From NCBI GenBank assembly GCA_002396065.1, contig DGWE01000102.1, positions 1-10,797 on the forward strand: DNA of 10,797 nt, given 5' to 3'. Both the position numbers and the translations under genes were made by a program. Positions 1 through 8,836 of this stretch are shown here, piece by piece (position 1 is the stretch's first letter; each line of letters opens with the position of its first letter). Below the pieces are notes generated by a model. The model did not search any database. It saw only the letters and a program-made list of their open reading frames with translations, and was not told the DNA's origin. The stretch comes from Eubacteriaceae bacterium UBA4266 (lineage in GTDB: Bacteria; Bacillota; Clostridia; Eubacteriales; Eubacteriaceae).

Positions 1-1069
1 ACGGATCGTAGCTGAAATACAAATTGTCGATATCGATTTTCCCCGATGCCTTCGGCAGGGCCTTTTCCGGGTCCGGCGTTTGAGGCGGGGCGTCGATAAA
101 TTCAAGGACCCGGGCTGCGCAGGCAAGGGCGTTTTGAAATTCGGTTACGACGCTCGAGATGTCGTTGAAGGGTTTCATGTACTGGTTCGCGTAAGTCAGA
201 AGGGCCGCCAGTCCGCCGACTGTCAGCGTGCCGCCCGGCACGGTAAACGCGCCGATTAAGGCCACAAAGGCGTAAATGATGCCGTTGACAAAGCGGGTGG
301 ACGGATTGGTCAGGCTCGAGTAAAAAACGGCCTGCTGGCTGTATTGCTGCATTTCCCGGTTGACTTCGGCGAAACGGGCCGATCCCCGTTTTTCGTACCC
401 GAAGGCCTTCACCACCTTTTCACCGCCGATCAATTCTTCGATCAGCGAAGTTTGGCGTCCCCGCGTGTCGCTCACATTTCTGAACATCGTAAAGGAGCGG
501 GACGCGATAAACCGCGCCACGAGAAAGCTGACCGGCGTCATCGCGACGACAAAAAGCGTAATTGGCACGTTGATGCTGAGCATGAAGCCAATGGTCACCG
601 CGATCATCACAATGCCGGAGAACAGCTGCGTCAGCCCGAGGAGCAGGCCGTCTGAAAGCTGGTCCACATCGGTAATGACCCGGCTGACAATGTCGCCGGA
701 CGGATGGCTGTCGAGATAAGACAACGGCAGGTCCTGAATCTGGCGGATCGCCCGGGCCCGAATGTCCCGAACCACACCGTAGGACAATTTATTGTTGACC
801 AAATTCATGATCCAGGTCGCCGCGCTGGCGATGAGCACAGCCACCCCGACGCGCACGGCGATATGGGCGATCAGTGCGAATTTGACGTGTCCTTTGCCAA
901 TAATGCCGTCAATCATCCGGCCAAACAAAATTGGAATGTAAAGCTGAAGCACGACGCTCACCGCCGCCGTCACCAGGGACAAAATGAGCAGCACCTTGTA
1001 ACGCGCCACGTAATTCAGCACTTCCTTGAGCGTCTGCCAGCTCTTCGAATCTTGATTCTTCTTTTTCAT
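1..1069 (-). CDS. ABC exporter subunit, second gene of a heterodimer (partial, 3' end outside window)
   Basis: Membrane-spanning half of an ABC exporter that would pump a small molecule, drug or peptide out of the cell; the substrate cannot be read from the sequence. About 356 codons are present, covering a basic N-terminus (MKKKNQDSK), a complete six-helix exporter transmembrane domain and the start of the nucleotide-binding domain. The frame is open to the window edge, stopping just after the A-loop aromatic region (LYFSYDP), so Walker A and later motifs are not visible. The transmembrane domain has the usual intracellular-loop sequence HPSGDIVSRVITDVDQL. The ATG at 1069 is preceded by AGGAGG inside the last codons of the upstream gene, nine bases away. 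The upstream stop codon is only four bases before this ATG, so translation is probably coupled and the two products should form one heterodimer. By exclusion this should be the subunit with the canonical ATPase residues, but that part is missing here. Confidence 0.93.
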   Translation of the reverse strand, partial: MKKKNQDSKSWQTLKEVLNYVARYKVLLILSLVTAAVSVVLQLYIPILFGRMIDGIIGKGHVKFALIAHIAVRVGVAVLIASAATWIMNLVNNKLSYGVVRDIRARAIRQIQDLPLSYLDSHPSGDIVSRVITDVDQLSDGLLLGLTQLFSGIVMIAVTIGFMLSINVPITLFVVAMTPVSFLVARFIASRSFTMFRNVSDTRGRQTSLIEELIGGEKVVKAFGYEKRGSARFAEVNREMQQYSQQAVFYSSLTNPSTRFVNGIIYAFVALIGAFTVPGGTLTVGGLAALLTYANQYMKPFNDISSVVTEFQNALACAARVLEFIDAPPQTPDPEKALPKASGKIDIDNLYFSYDP

Positions 1070-1073
1070 CTGA

Positions 1074-2828
1074 TCATGCCTCCTGTGCTGTGGCGTTTTC
1101 CGCGCCGTCTTCCTTTGGGAATTGCGAGTAATAAATTTCCTGATAAACCTGATTGTGTGCGAGCAGTTCTTCGTGCGTGCCCTGCCCAACGAGCTGTCCT
1201 TGATCCAAAACGAGAATCTGATCGGCGCTCATGACACTGGCCGTCCGCTGAGAGACGATAAACACCGTCATGTCGCGGTGCAGGCTGTGAATGGCCTGGC
1301 GAAGAGCCGCGTCCGTCGCAAAGTCCAACGCGCTGGCGCTGTCATCCATGATCAAAATTTCAGGCTTTCTCACCAGCGCCCGCGCAATCGTCAGACGCTG
1401 CCGCTGGCCGCCGGAAAGGTTGTGTCCATTCTGCTGAAGGTGAAAATCGAGGCCCTCCGGCTTTTGGTCGACCACATCCTTCACCTGAGCCGTCGCAAGG
1501 GCGCGGTTCATTTCATCGCTGTCCGCGTCCGCTTTCCCCCAGCTCAAATTATCTCGAATGGAGCCTTCAAATAACGTGACGCGCTGGGGCACAAAGCCGA
1601 TTTTTTCGTTGAGCTTCCCTTCGGGGTAATCCCGAACGTCTTCCCCGAACACCGTCACCGCGCCGTCCCCCGCGTCGTAAAACCGCGGAATCAAACTTAC
1701 AAGCGTCGATTTGCCGGAGCCTGTCCCGCCGATAATCCCGACGGTTTCGCCTTTTTTCGCCTTAAAGCTGATGTCACTCAAAGCCGGCGCCCCGCCGTTT
1801 TCGTAGGTAAAGGTCACGTGATCGAAGACCACCGCTGTATCGTTCGCATCTGTAGCGTCCGCCCAATCCTTCGGGAAAGCCATACCCGGTTTGATTTCAA
1901 AAACGGATTGGATCCTTTCGGCGCAGGCGATGGAACGGTTAATCAACACAATCAACTGCGCCAACTTGATCAATTCGATGATCATCTGCGCCATATAATT
2001 ATACAGCGCGACGACCTGGCCCTGTTGAATGCCACCCATATTGACGCGGATCGCGCCCACCTGAATCAGCACAATCGTCGCGATATTGACAATAGCGTAG
2101 GTTAACGGATTGAGGGCCGCCGACCATCTGCCGACCTTTTCATTCCAGCGCGTCAGCGCGTCGTTGTTGTCGTCAAAGGCCTTGACTGCATCCTGTTCCT
2201 GACCAAAGGCTCTCACCACGCGCACGCCGGTCAAATTTTCGCGGGTGCTGCCGAGGAGCCGGTCCAGCTTTTTCTGAACGCGGCGGAACATCGGAATCGA
2301 TACGCGCATAATGCCAAAGACAACCAGACTCAAAATCGGAATGGCCACGACAAAGACCAGGGCGCATTTCACATCGATCGTAAAGGCCATGATCATCGAG
2401 CCCAGCACGACTATCGGGCTTCTTAGCAGAAGTCTGAGTGCCATGTTCAACCCGTTTTGAACCTGCTGCATATCGCTGGTCATACGCGTGATCAGCGTAT
2501 CTGTGCCGACCTGGTCCAATTCGCTGTAGGAAAATTTTTGAATGTGGTCAAACAGTCCCTGACGCATGTCGGTCACACAGCCGACGCTGGACCGCGCCGC
2601 AAAAAACTGCGCGGTGATGCTGCTCGCCAGACCCGCCACGGCCAAAATCAGCATTACGATGACCATGTGTACAATATAGGTGTGATTATCTTGCGCGATA
2701 CCCACATCAATGATTTTGGCCACAACCAGCGGCACCAGCAGATCAAAAAACGCCTCCAGTAATTTAAAGGTCGGCGCCAAAATCGCATCCCGACGATAAT
2801 CTTTCAAATACGCGAACAATTTCTTCAT
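1074..2828 (-). CDS. ABC exporter subunit with degenerate ATPase site (heterodimer partner)
   Basis: A 584-residue fused transmembrane and ATPase half-transporter. Residues 1-300 carry six predicted membrane helices and residues 333-570 the nucleotide-binding domain. Visible motifs are Walker A GGTGSGKST (367-375), the Q-loop Gln415, the signature LSGGQ (471-475) and Walker B ILIMDD (491-496). The residue after Walker B is Asp496 instead of the catalytic Glu, and the switch position is Gln527 (SQR) instead of His. Both changes are typical of the inactive-site subunit in heterodimeric exporters such as TM287/288 and BmrCD. It is the first gene of a two-gene operon, with the partner starting four bases after its stop. 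The ribosome binding site AAGGAAGGGA lies five bases before the ATG at 2828. It is divergent from a LysR gene, which may control it. The substrate is unknown. Confidence 0.95.
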   Translation of the reverse strand: MKKLFAYLKDYRRDAILAPTFKLLEAFFDLLVPLVVAKIIDVGIAQDNHTYIVHMVIVMLILAVAGLASSITAQFFAARSSVGCVTDMRQGLFDHIQKFSYSELDQVGTDTLITRMTSDMQQVQNGLNMALRLLLRSPIVVLGSMIMAFTIDVKCALVFVVAIPILSLVVFGIMRVSIPMFRRVQKKLDRLLGSTRENLTGVRVVRAFGQEQDAVKAFDDNNDALTRWNEKVGRWSAALNPLTYAIVNIATIVLIQVGAIRVNMGGIQQGQVVALYNYMAQMIIELIKLAQLIVLINRSIACAERIQSVFEIKPGMAFPKDWADATDANDTAVVFDHVTFTYENGGAPALSDISFKAKKGETVGIIGGTGSGKSTLVSLIPRFYDAGDGAVTVFGEDVRDYPEGKLNEKIGFVPQRVTLFEGSIRDNLSWGKADADSDEMNRALATAQVKDVVDQKPEGLDFHLQQNGHNLSGGQRQRLTIARALVRKPEILIMDDSASALDFATDAALRQAIHSLHRDMTVFIVSQRTASVMSADQILVLDQGQLVGQGTHEELLAHNQVYQEIYYSQFPKEDGAENATAQEA

Positions 2829-2931
2829 TGGATTCCCTTCCTTTCATGGTTTTATGATATCATGAAACAAAGTATATGAATAATATTGAAAGATTTAATA
2901 ACCATATCAATTACGTATATTAGGAGGCATT
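2829..2931. promoter_or_regulatory. Divergent control region between ABC exporter and LysR gene, with candidate operator
   Basis: This AT-rich 103-base gap separates two divergent genes. It contains the perfect palindrome ATGATATCAT at 2854-2863, which extends to an 18-base dyad (2850-2867) with one mismatched pair. An overlapping inverted pair TTTCATG (2842-2848) and CATGAAA (2861-2867) is also present. A possible -10 for the exporter is TATACT (2876-2871, minus strand), which would place its start inside the palindrome. A possible -10 for the LysR gene is TATGAT (2853-2858), also inside it. Matching -35 boxes are poor, so the promoters are tentative. LysR-type proteins commonly bind such divergent regions and control both sides; that this palindrome is the site is inference. 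Confidence 0.45.
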
Positions 2932-3816
2932 ATGGACATCCGTCAGCTCCAATATTTTACCGCGGTCGTCGACAATGGGACGATCTCAGAGGCCGCGCGC
3001 AAGCTTCACATTTCTCAGCCGCCGCTTTCCACGCAAATCAAGGCTTTGGAAGCGGAATGCGGCGTCACACTCTTTGAGCGGGGCGCCCGCCACATCACCC
3101 TGACCGAGGCCGGACGCCTGTTGTACCGCCACGCTGTTCAAATTCTATCGATGGAAAAGGCCGCCGAAGCGGAAATGCAGAATCTGCGCACCGGCAAGCA
3201 GGGCTCCATCCGCATCGGGCTGATCTCTTCCTGCGCTTCAAAAGAACTTTTCAACGGCATTCAGACCTTTCATCAGCACTACCCCGGTGTCGTCTTCGAC
3301 GTCATGGAAAGCAATACCTTTGATCTGCTCGCCCAACTCGACAACAGCCGCATTGAGCTCGCAGTCATCCGCACTCCCTACCATCGTCAGGATTTGGAAG
3401 CCTTAACGTTGAGAAAAGACCCCTTTGCCGCCGTCGCGACTTCTGCGCTTTTCGCGAATCATCTGAAAGCGTGCTCCCAAATTAAAATCGAAGACCTGCG
3501 CGATTGTCCGCTGATCCTCTACAGAAGGTGGGAAAACGCCATCCGTCAGGTTTTTCAACAGGCCCAGATCGTCCCGAATATCGTCTGCGTCAACGACGAC
3601 GCCCGCACTTCGCTGCAATGGGCCGCATCAGGAATCGGCGTGGCGCTGGTGCCCCTTTCCATCGCGACGTCTTTCTCAGATTTAAAGGCAGCGCCCCTTG
3701 AGACGCCGGCACTGGACTCAGAGCTGCGCCTGGTTCGGCGGAAAAACGCGCCGATTTCCCAAAACGCCTATCATTTCTTTGAGCTTTTCGAGGCGCAAAA
3801 TAAAAAAAGATCTTAA
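2932..3816 (+). CDS. LysR-type transcriptional regulator
   Basis: A 294-residue protein of normal LysR length and layout. The N-terminal winged helix-turn-helix (residues 1-60) begins MDIRQLQYFTAVVDNGTISE and contains the family pattern AARKLHISQPPLSTQIKALE followed by LFERGARHITLTEAG. A linker helix follows, and from about residue 90 the periplasmic-binding-like effector domain begins (GSIRIGLISS). The effector is unknown. The ATG at 2932 has an AGGAGG four bases upstream. It is the only plus-strand gene in the window, divergent from the ABC exporter, so regulation of that exporter is the simplest hypothesis. The last codon and the TAA stop overlap the terminator hairpin of the convergent HD gene, and its A-rich 3' end (codons for NKKRS) supplies the U-tract of that terminator on the other strand. 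Confidence 0.95.
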   Translation: MDIRQLQYFTAVVDNGTISEAARKLHISQPPLSTQIKALEAECGVTLFERGARHITLTEAGRLLYRHAVQILSMEKAAEAEMQNLRTGKQGSIRIGLISSCASKELFNGIQTFHQHYPGVVFDVMESNTFDLLAQLDNSRIELAVIRTPYHRQDLEALTLRKDPFAAVATSALFANHLKACSQIKIEDLRDCPLILYRRWENAIRQVFQQAQIVPNIVCVNDDARTSLQWAASGIGVALVPLSIATSFSDLKAAPLETPALDSELRLVRRKNAPISQNAYHFFELFEAQNKKRS

Positions 3817-3842
3817 CGGCTCAATTATCGGCCGTTAAGATC
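3802..3842 (-). terminator. Intrinsic terminator of the HD hydrolase gene
   Basis: A perfect 12-base-pair stem pairs 3809-3820 with 3831-3842 (GATCTTAACGGC and its complement) around a 10-base loop. Read on the minus strand it is followed by seven T residues (3808-3802), a strong intrinsic terminator 17 bases after the HD gene. On the plus strand there is no T-run after the stem, so it would stop LysR transcripts poorly. The stem includes the LysR stop codon. Confidence 0.88.
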
Positions 3843-3859
3843 AAGCGATAAAAATATTA

Positions 3860-4309
3860 TTAAATCAAATTATTTTTCTCAAATTGTTCGAGATAATGCT
3901 GCGCTTTACGGTATTTTTCGACGCGTTTCTGCGCCGCAGCGTCTGCTTTTTCGAGGCGGGTGAGGTCCTGATTGTGGGCCAAATCGGCGAGCTTCACGCG
4001 CCTGGCAGCCGCATTGGAGGCCAATTTTTCAATGTAATCAAAATAATCCTGCCCCTTCTGACGGGTCAGCAGCGCCACCGCATCGACGACAGTCTCTGGA
4101 TAACCTGATTTTCTTAAATCATCCAAGCTCACCGCGCCATCCTCTACGACATCGTGAAGCAGCGCCACCGTCGTCGCAATTTCATCGTTCATCTGTTCCG
4201 CGACGTGCCACGGGTGAAAGACGTAGGGCACACCGCCCTTGTCCCGCTGGTTTTGGTGCACTTGAAACATCAGCACCATCGCTTTTTTCGTCATCGGTGT
4301 GTAAATCAT
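3860..4309 (-). CDS. Single-domain HD protein, putative small alarmone ((p)ppGpp) hydrolase
   Basis: A 149-residue cytoplasmic protein consisting of one HD domain like the hydrolase half of RelA/SpoT proteins and the stand-alone Mesh1-type hydrolases. Probable metal ligands are His32 (in FHPWHV), His52-Asp53 (LLHDVVED) and Asp109 (KLADLAHN). Glu56-Asp57 and Asn113 match the other family-conserved positions. No synthetase, TGS or ACT domain follows. The expected role is removal of the 3'-pyrophosphate from (p)ppGpp or a related nucleotide using Mn2+; activity on another nucleotide is possible. The ATG at 4309 has GAGGAG about eight bases upstream. There is no room for a promoter between it and the upstream RNA terminator, so expression should depend on read-through from the promoter at 4575-4603 or from scfB. 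The family assignment is firm; the exact substrate is inferred. Confidence 0.88.
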   Translation of the reverse strand: MIYTPMTKKAMVLMFQVHQNQRDKGGVPYVFHPWHVAEQMNDEIATTVALLHDVVEDGAVSLDDLRKSGYPETVVDAVALLTRQKGQDYFDYIEKLASNAAARRVKLADLAHNQDLTRLEKADAAAQKRVEKYRKAQHYLEQFEKNNLI

Positions 4310-4330
4310 CTTACTTCTCCTCGTCTATTA

Positions 4331-4365
4331 AACAAAAAAGGATTCATTCGTAAACAAATGAATCC
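4331..4365 (-). terminator. Intrinsic terminator ending the structured RNA, upstream of the HD gene
   Basis: A perfect nine-base-pair stem pairs 4357-4365 (GGATTCATT on the minus strand) with 4340-4348 (AATGAATCC), with an eight-base loop, followed by TTTTTTG (4339-4333). The HD start codon is 21 bases past the six-T run, so this is either a true end for the RNA or a regulated attenuator. I found no obvious upstream segment able to pair with its 5' arm as an antiterminator. Confidence 0.88.
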
Positions 4366-4570
4366 ATGCGTTCCGACTGACCTGGTCTTTGCCCCCACAC
4401 CCGCCAGCTGGGAGTTTCGCCTGATATCATCTCACTTTTCCTCCTCTCGGCTTTTCGCCGGCTGGACTTACATCTAGGTCGCACCATGATCGATTATTAT
4501 ATTATTAAATACCTTACGTGGATCGTTTTGCCTGCGACTGGCCTCGACTTGCAACCACAGCTCGGAACAC
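4334..4570 (-). ncRNA. Structured RNA of about 237 nt, free small RNA or leader of the HD gene (family not identified)
   Basis: A perfect consensus promoter upstream and a strong terminator at the end define this transcript. Its 5' end (GTGTTCCGA, 4570-4562) pairs over nine bases, with one G-U, to TCGGAACGC (4376-4368), closing the whole RNA two bases before the terminator stem. Inside, 4556-4551 can pair with 4392-4390 and 4386-4384. GTCGCA (4538-4533) pairs with TGCGAC (4483-4478) around an AU-rich arm. CCAGC (4465-4461) pairs with GCTGG (4408-4404). This last helix encloses a CGGC-GAAAA-GCCG hairpin (4460-4448) and a GGAG/CTCC helix (4444-4441 with 4414-4411), making a three-way junction. 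It lacks the SRP GGAAG-type loop, the RNase P P4 sequence, a tmRNA tag and the T-box GGTGG motif. The multibranched fold does not look like a 6S RNA rod. The raiA or another clostridial RNA class remains possible. Folding was done by hand. Confidence 0.7.
4344..4430 (-). CDS. Possible 28-residue small ORF or leader peptide inside the structured RNA
   Basis: An ATG at 4430 follows a perfect AGGAGG (4445-4440) at nine-base spacing and opens a frame of 28 codons ending in TGA at 4346-4344. The peptide starts MISGETPSWRVWG, has tryptophans at positions 9 and 12, and ends DSFVYE. It has no membrane segment or known motif. The stop codon lies in the 3' arm of the terminator stem, so a translating ribosome would open the terminator. 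The Shine-Dalgarno bases could be paired with codons 6-7 (the GGAG/CTCC helix). It may be a leader peptide coupling translation to HD gene expression, or the AGGAGG may be a structural element and the frame a coincidence. Confidence 0.3.
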   Translation of the reverse strand: MISGETPSWRVWGQRPGQSERMDSFVYE

Positions 4571-4574
4571 TTTC

Positions 4575-4603
4575 ATTATAAAAAATATTGAGATTTCTGT
4601 CAA
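4575..4603 (-). promoter_or_regulatory. Consensus housekeeping promoter of the structured RNA
   Basis: TTGACA (4603-4598) and TATAAT (4580-4575) are separated by exactly 17 bases, a perfect match to the vegetative sigma-factor consensus. The predicted start is a purine near 4570-4568. The -35 box overlaps the TGA stop codon of scfB. It is the best promoter in the window and suggests strong constitutive transcription of the RNA. Confidence 0.92.
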
Positions 4604-5982
4604 TCAGCGTTAGCCCGTTCATCCTGAACGATTTTGATCATCAGCGCGTTTTCAACCCGGCGGCGTTCGATTTCACAGGACACTTCGTAGGGTTTCATCA
4701 CGGTGTGATTGAAATTCCACGCGTTCGCATGACAGCCGCCGCCGCAGAAATAACGGCACCAGCAGTCCCGGCACGACGGCTTGTTGAGCAGCCCCGCTTC
4801 CATGAACTGATCCTTGATTTCCGGCTTAGTAATGCCTTCATCGACGTTGCCCATGATAAATTCAGGCTGACCGACAAATTGGTGGCAGGGATAAATATTG
4901 CCCTTTGGCGTCACCGCGACGTAATCTCGGCCTGCGCCGCAGCCAGAAAGGCGCTTGTACACGCAAGGGCCGCCGTTTAAATCGACCATGAAGTGATAAA
5001 ACAGGTAATCCACGCCTTCGTCCTTTTGATTCAAATAAGCGATGGCCAGTCTGTCGTATTCCTTCTTGATCGCGTCGACATCTTCTTCCAGAATCGCGTA
5101 GGGCTTGGACGCGTCCGTCACCACAGGTTCCACTGAAATGCTCTTGAAACCTTTCTTCGCTAAATCCTCGACGTCCCGTCCGAAATCCAAATTGTTTTTC
5201 GTGTAGGTGCCACGGACGTAATATTCCCCGCCGCTCGCTTCGCGGATGTCGCACATTTTTTTGATGTGGTTGAAAATGATATCGTAGGAGCCCTTGCCGG
5301 AAACCGTCGGCCGCATCCGATCGTTGACTTCTTTGCGCCCGTCAAGGCTCAACACGACGTTGCCCATATTTTCGTCGATCCATTTCATGTTTTCATCGTT
5401 CAAAAGCATGCCGTTGGTCGTCATCGTAAATTTGAATTTCTTGTTTTTCGGCCCTTCGAGACTCCGGCCGTAAGCGACCAGGCGCTTGACGACGTCGAAA
5501 TTCATCATCGGTTCGCCGCCGAAGAAGTCCACTTCCAGATTGTGACGGTTCTTGGACTGCGCAACCAGAAAATCCAGCGCCTTTTTCCCGACTTCGTAGG
5601 GCATCACTTCGCGCTTGCTGTTAAAATCGCCCTGAGAAGCGAAGCAGTATCTGCATCTTAAATTGCAGTCGTGGGCCACGTTCAGACACATCGACTTAAT
5701 CAGGTCGTAGTTCTTGTACACCATCGGATCGTAATCGTCTGGCGCGTAGAGCATGCCCTGATTTTCCAGCTCGTGCAGTTCTTCGAGGACTTCCTCGATG
5801 TCCGCCTTTGCGTAGGTGTCCTGCCATTTTGCGATCACTTCGCTGTCGGGCTTTTCGTGGTAATCGTCTAAAATATCGTAAGTCATGCGGTCGATGTTGA
5901 AAAGCGATTCGCTGGCCACGTCGAGGACAATGTAATGGTCGTTGAGATAAAACTTGTGAATTTGAGAATGTGTATTTTTCAT
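4600..5982 (-). CDS. scfB: SCIFF maturase, radical SAM/SPASM thioether-forming enzyme
   Basis: A 460-residue enzyme predicted to use S-adenosylmethionine radical chemistry to install Cys-to-Thr thioether crosslinks in the SCIFF peptide encoded just upstream. Residues 1-95 form a peptide-recognition (RRE-like) region. The radical SAM cluster motif is Cys106, Cys110, Cys113 (CNLRCRYC), followed by the GGEP motif at 155-158. The C-terminal SPASM domain carries Cys340, Cys348, Cys366, Cys404, Cys407, Cys409, Cys413, Cys417 and Cys436, enough for two auxiliary Fe-S clusters. Length and layout match characterised SCIFF maturases such as CteB and Tte1186. The ATG at 5982 has only a weak A-rich upstream sequence (AAAGAA), and a hairpin with a U-tract precedes it. 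Both suggest much lower expression than scfA. The end of the gene contains the -35 box of the next transcription unit. Confidence in the family is high. Confidence 0.95.
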   Translation of the reverse strand: MKNTHSQIHKFYLNDHYIVLDVASESLFNIDRMTYDILDDYHEKPDSEVIAKWQDTYAKADIEEVLEELHELENQGMLYAPDDYDPMVYKNYDLIKSMCLNVAHDCNLRCRYCFASQGDFNSKREVMPYEVGKKALDFLVAQSKNRHNLEVDFFGGEPMMNFDVVKRLVAYGRSLEGPKNKKFKFTMTTNGMLLNDENMKWIDENMGNVVLSLDGRKEVNDRMRPTVSGKGSYDIIFNHIKKMCDIREASGGEYYVRGTYTKNNLDFGRDVEDLAKKGFKSISVEPVVTDASKPYAILEEDVDAIKKEYDRLAIAYLNQKDEGVDYLFYHFMVDLNGGPCVYKRLSGCGAGRDYVAVTPKGNIYPCHQFVGQPEFIMGNVDEGITKPEIKDQFMEAGLLNKPSCRDCWCRYFCGGGCHANAWNFNHTVMKPYEVSCEIERRRVENALMIKIVQDERANAD

Positions 5983-5995
5983 ATTTTTCTTTAGT

Positions 5996-6027
5996 AAAAA
6001 AACAGGCAGGCTTCGCGCCTGCCCGTT
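5996..6027 (-). terminator. Intrinsic terminator or attenuator between scfA and scfB
   Basis: The stem GGCAGGC/GCCTGCC (6017-6023 with 6005-6011, loop 6012-6016) extends past one mismatch by GTTT/AAAC pairs. Seven T residues (6002-5996, minus strand) follow or overlap its foot. It lies after the scfA stop and 13 bases before the scfB start. With no promoter visible for scfB, partial read-through would set the ratio of peptide to maturase. Confidence 0.88.
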
Positions 6028-6039
6028 TCTGTGTGATAA

Positions 6040-6186
6040 CTATTTGGCCTGAGCCTGTTTGCAGTGCTGATTGCCAACCGTGCAAGAAGTCTTGCATGCT
6101 GACTGGCATGAGGTCTGGCATTCGCCGCAGCCCTTATTTTTGGTTTCACACAAACGGCCTTTGTTGACAACTTGAATATGTTTCAT
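6040..6186 (-). CDS. scfA: SCIFF precursor peptide (six cysteines in forty-five residues)
   Basis: A 48-residue ribosomally made peptide, the substrate of the radical SAM enzyme encoded downstream. It begins MKHIQVVNKG and contains the hallmark core CGECQTSCQSACKTSC followed by TVGNQHC. The six family cysteines are at 20, 23, 27, 31, 35 and 42. There is one further cysteine at 13. In studied SCIFF peptides a thioether joins a core Cys to a Thr five residues later; by position that would be Cys31 and Thr36 here, which is inference. The ATG at 6186 has AGGGGA about eight bases upstream. It lies 20 bases after yajC with no terminator between them, and is separated from scfB by a terminator-like hairpin. 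The biological role of SCIFF is not established; it is nearly universal in Clostridia, so a housekeeping role is more likely than antibiosis. Confidence 0.96.
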   Translation of the reverse strand: MKHIQVVNKGRLCETKNKGCGECQTSCQSACKTSCTVGNQHCKQAQAK

Positions 6187-6206
6187 TGGAATCTTCCCCT
6201 TTCGAA

Positions 6207-8819
<2,613 letters not shown>

Positions 8820-8836
<17 letters not shown>

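Noticed and set aside
344..1234. Plus-strand open frames of 100-176 codons opposite the ABC exporter genes
   Set aside because: They are antisense to clear ABC transporter sequence, have His/Arg/Asp-rich compositions with no family resemblance, and lack sensible ribosome binding sites.
4154..4477. Plus-strand 107-codon frame spanning the HD gene start and the structured RNA
   Set aside because: It is antisense to both the HD gene and the RNA, and its product has no recognisable features.
4334..4570. T-box, cobalamin, SAM, c-di-GMP, ykkC-type (guanidine/ppGpp/PRPP) or ZTP riboswitch
   Set aside because: The core sequences I know for these classes are not present on the transcribed strand.
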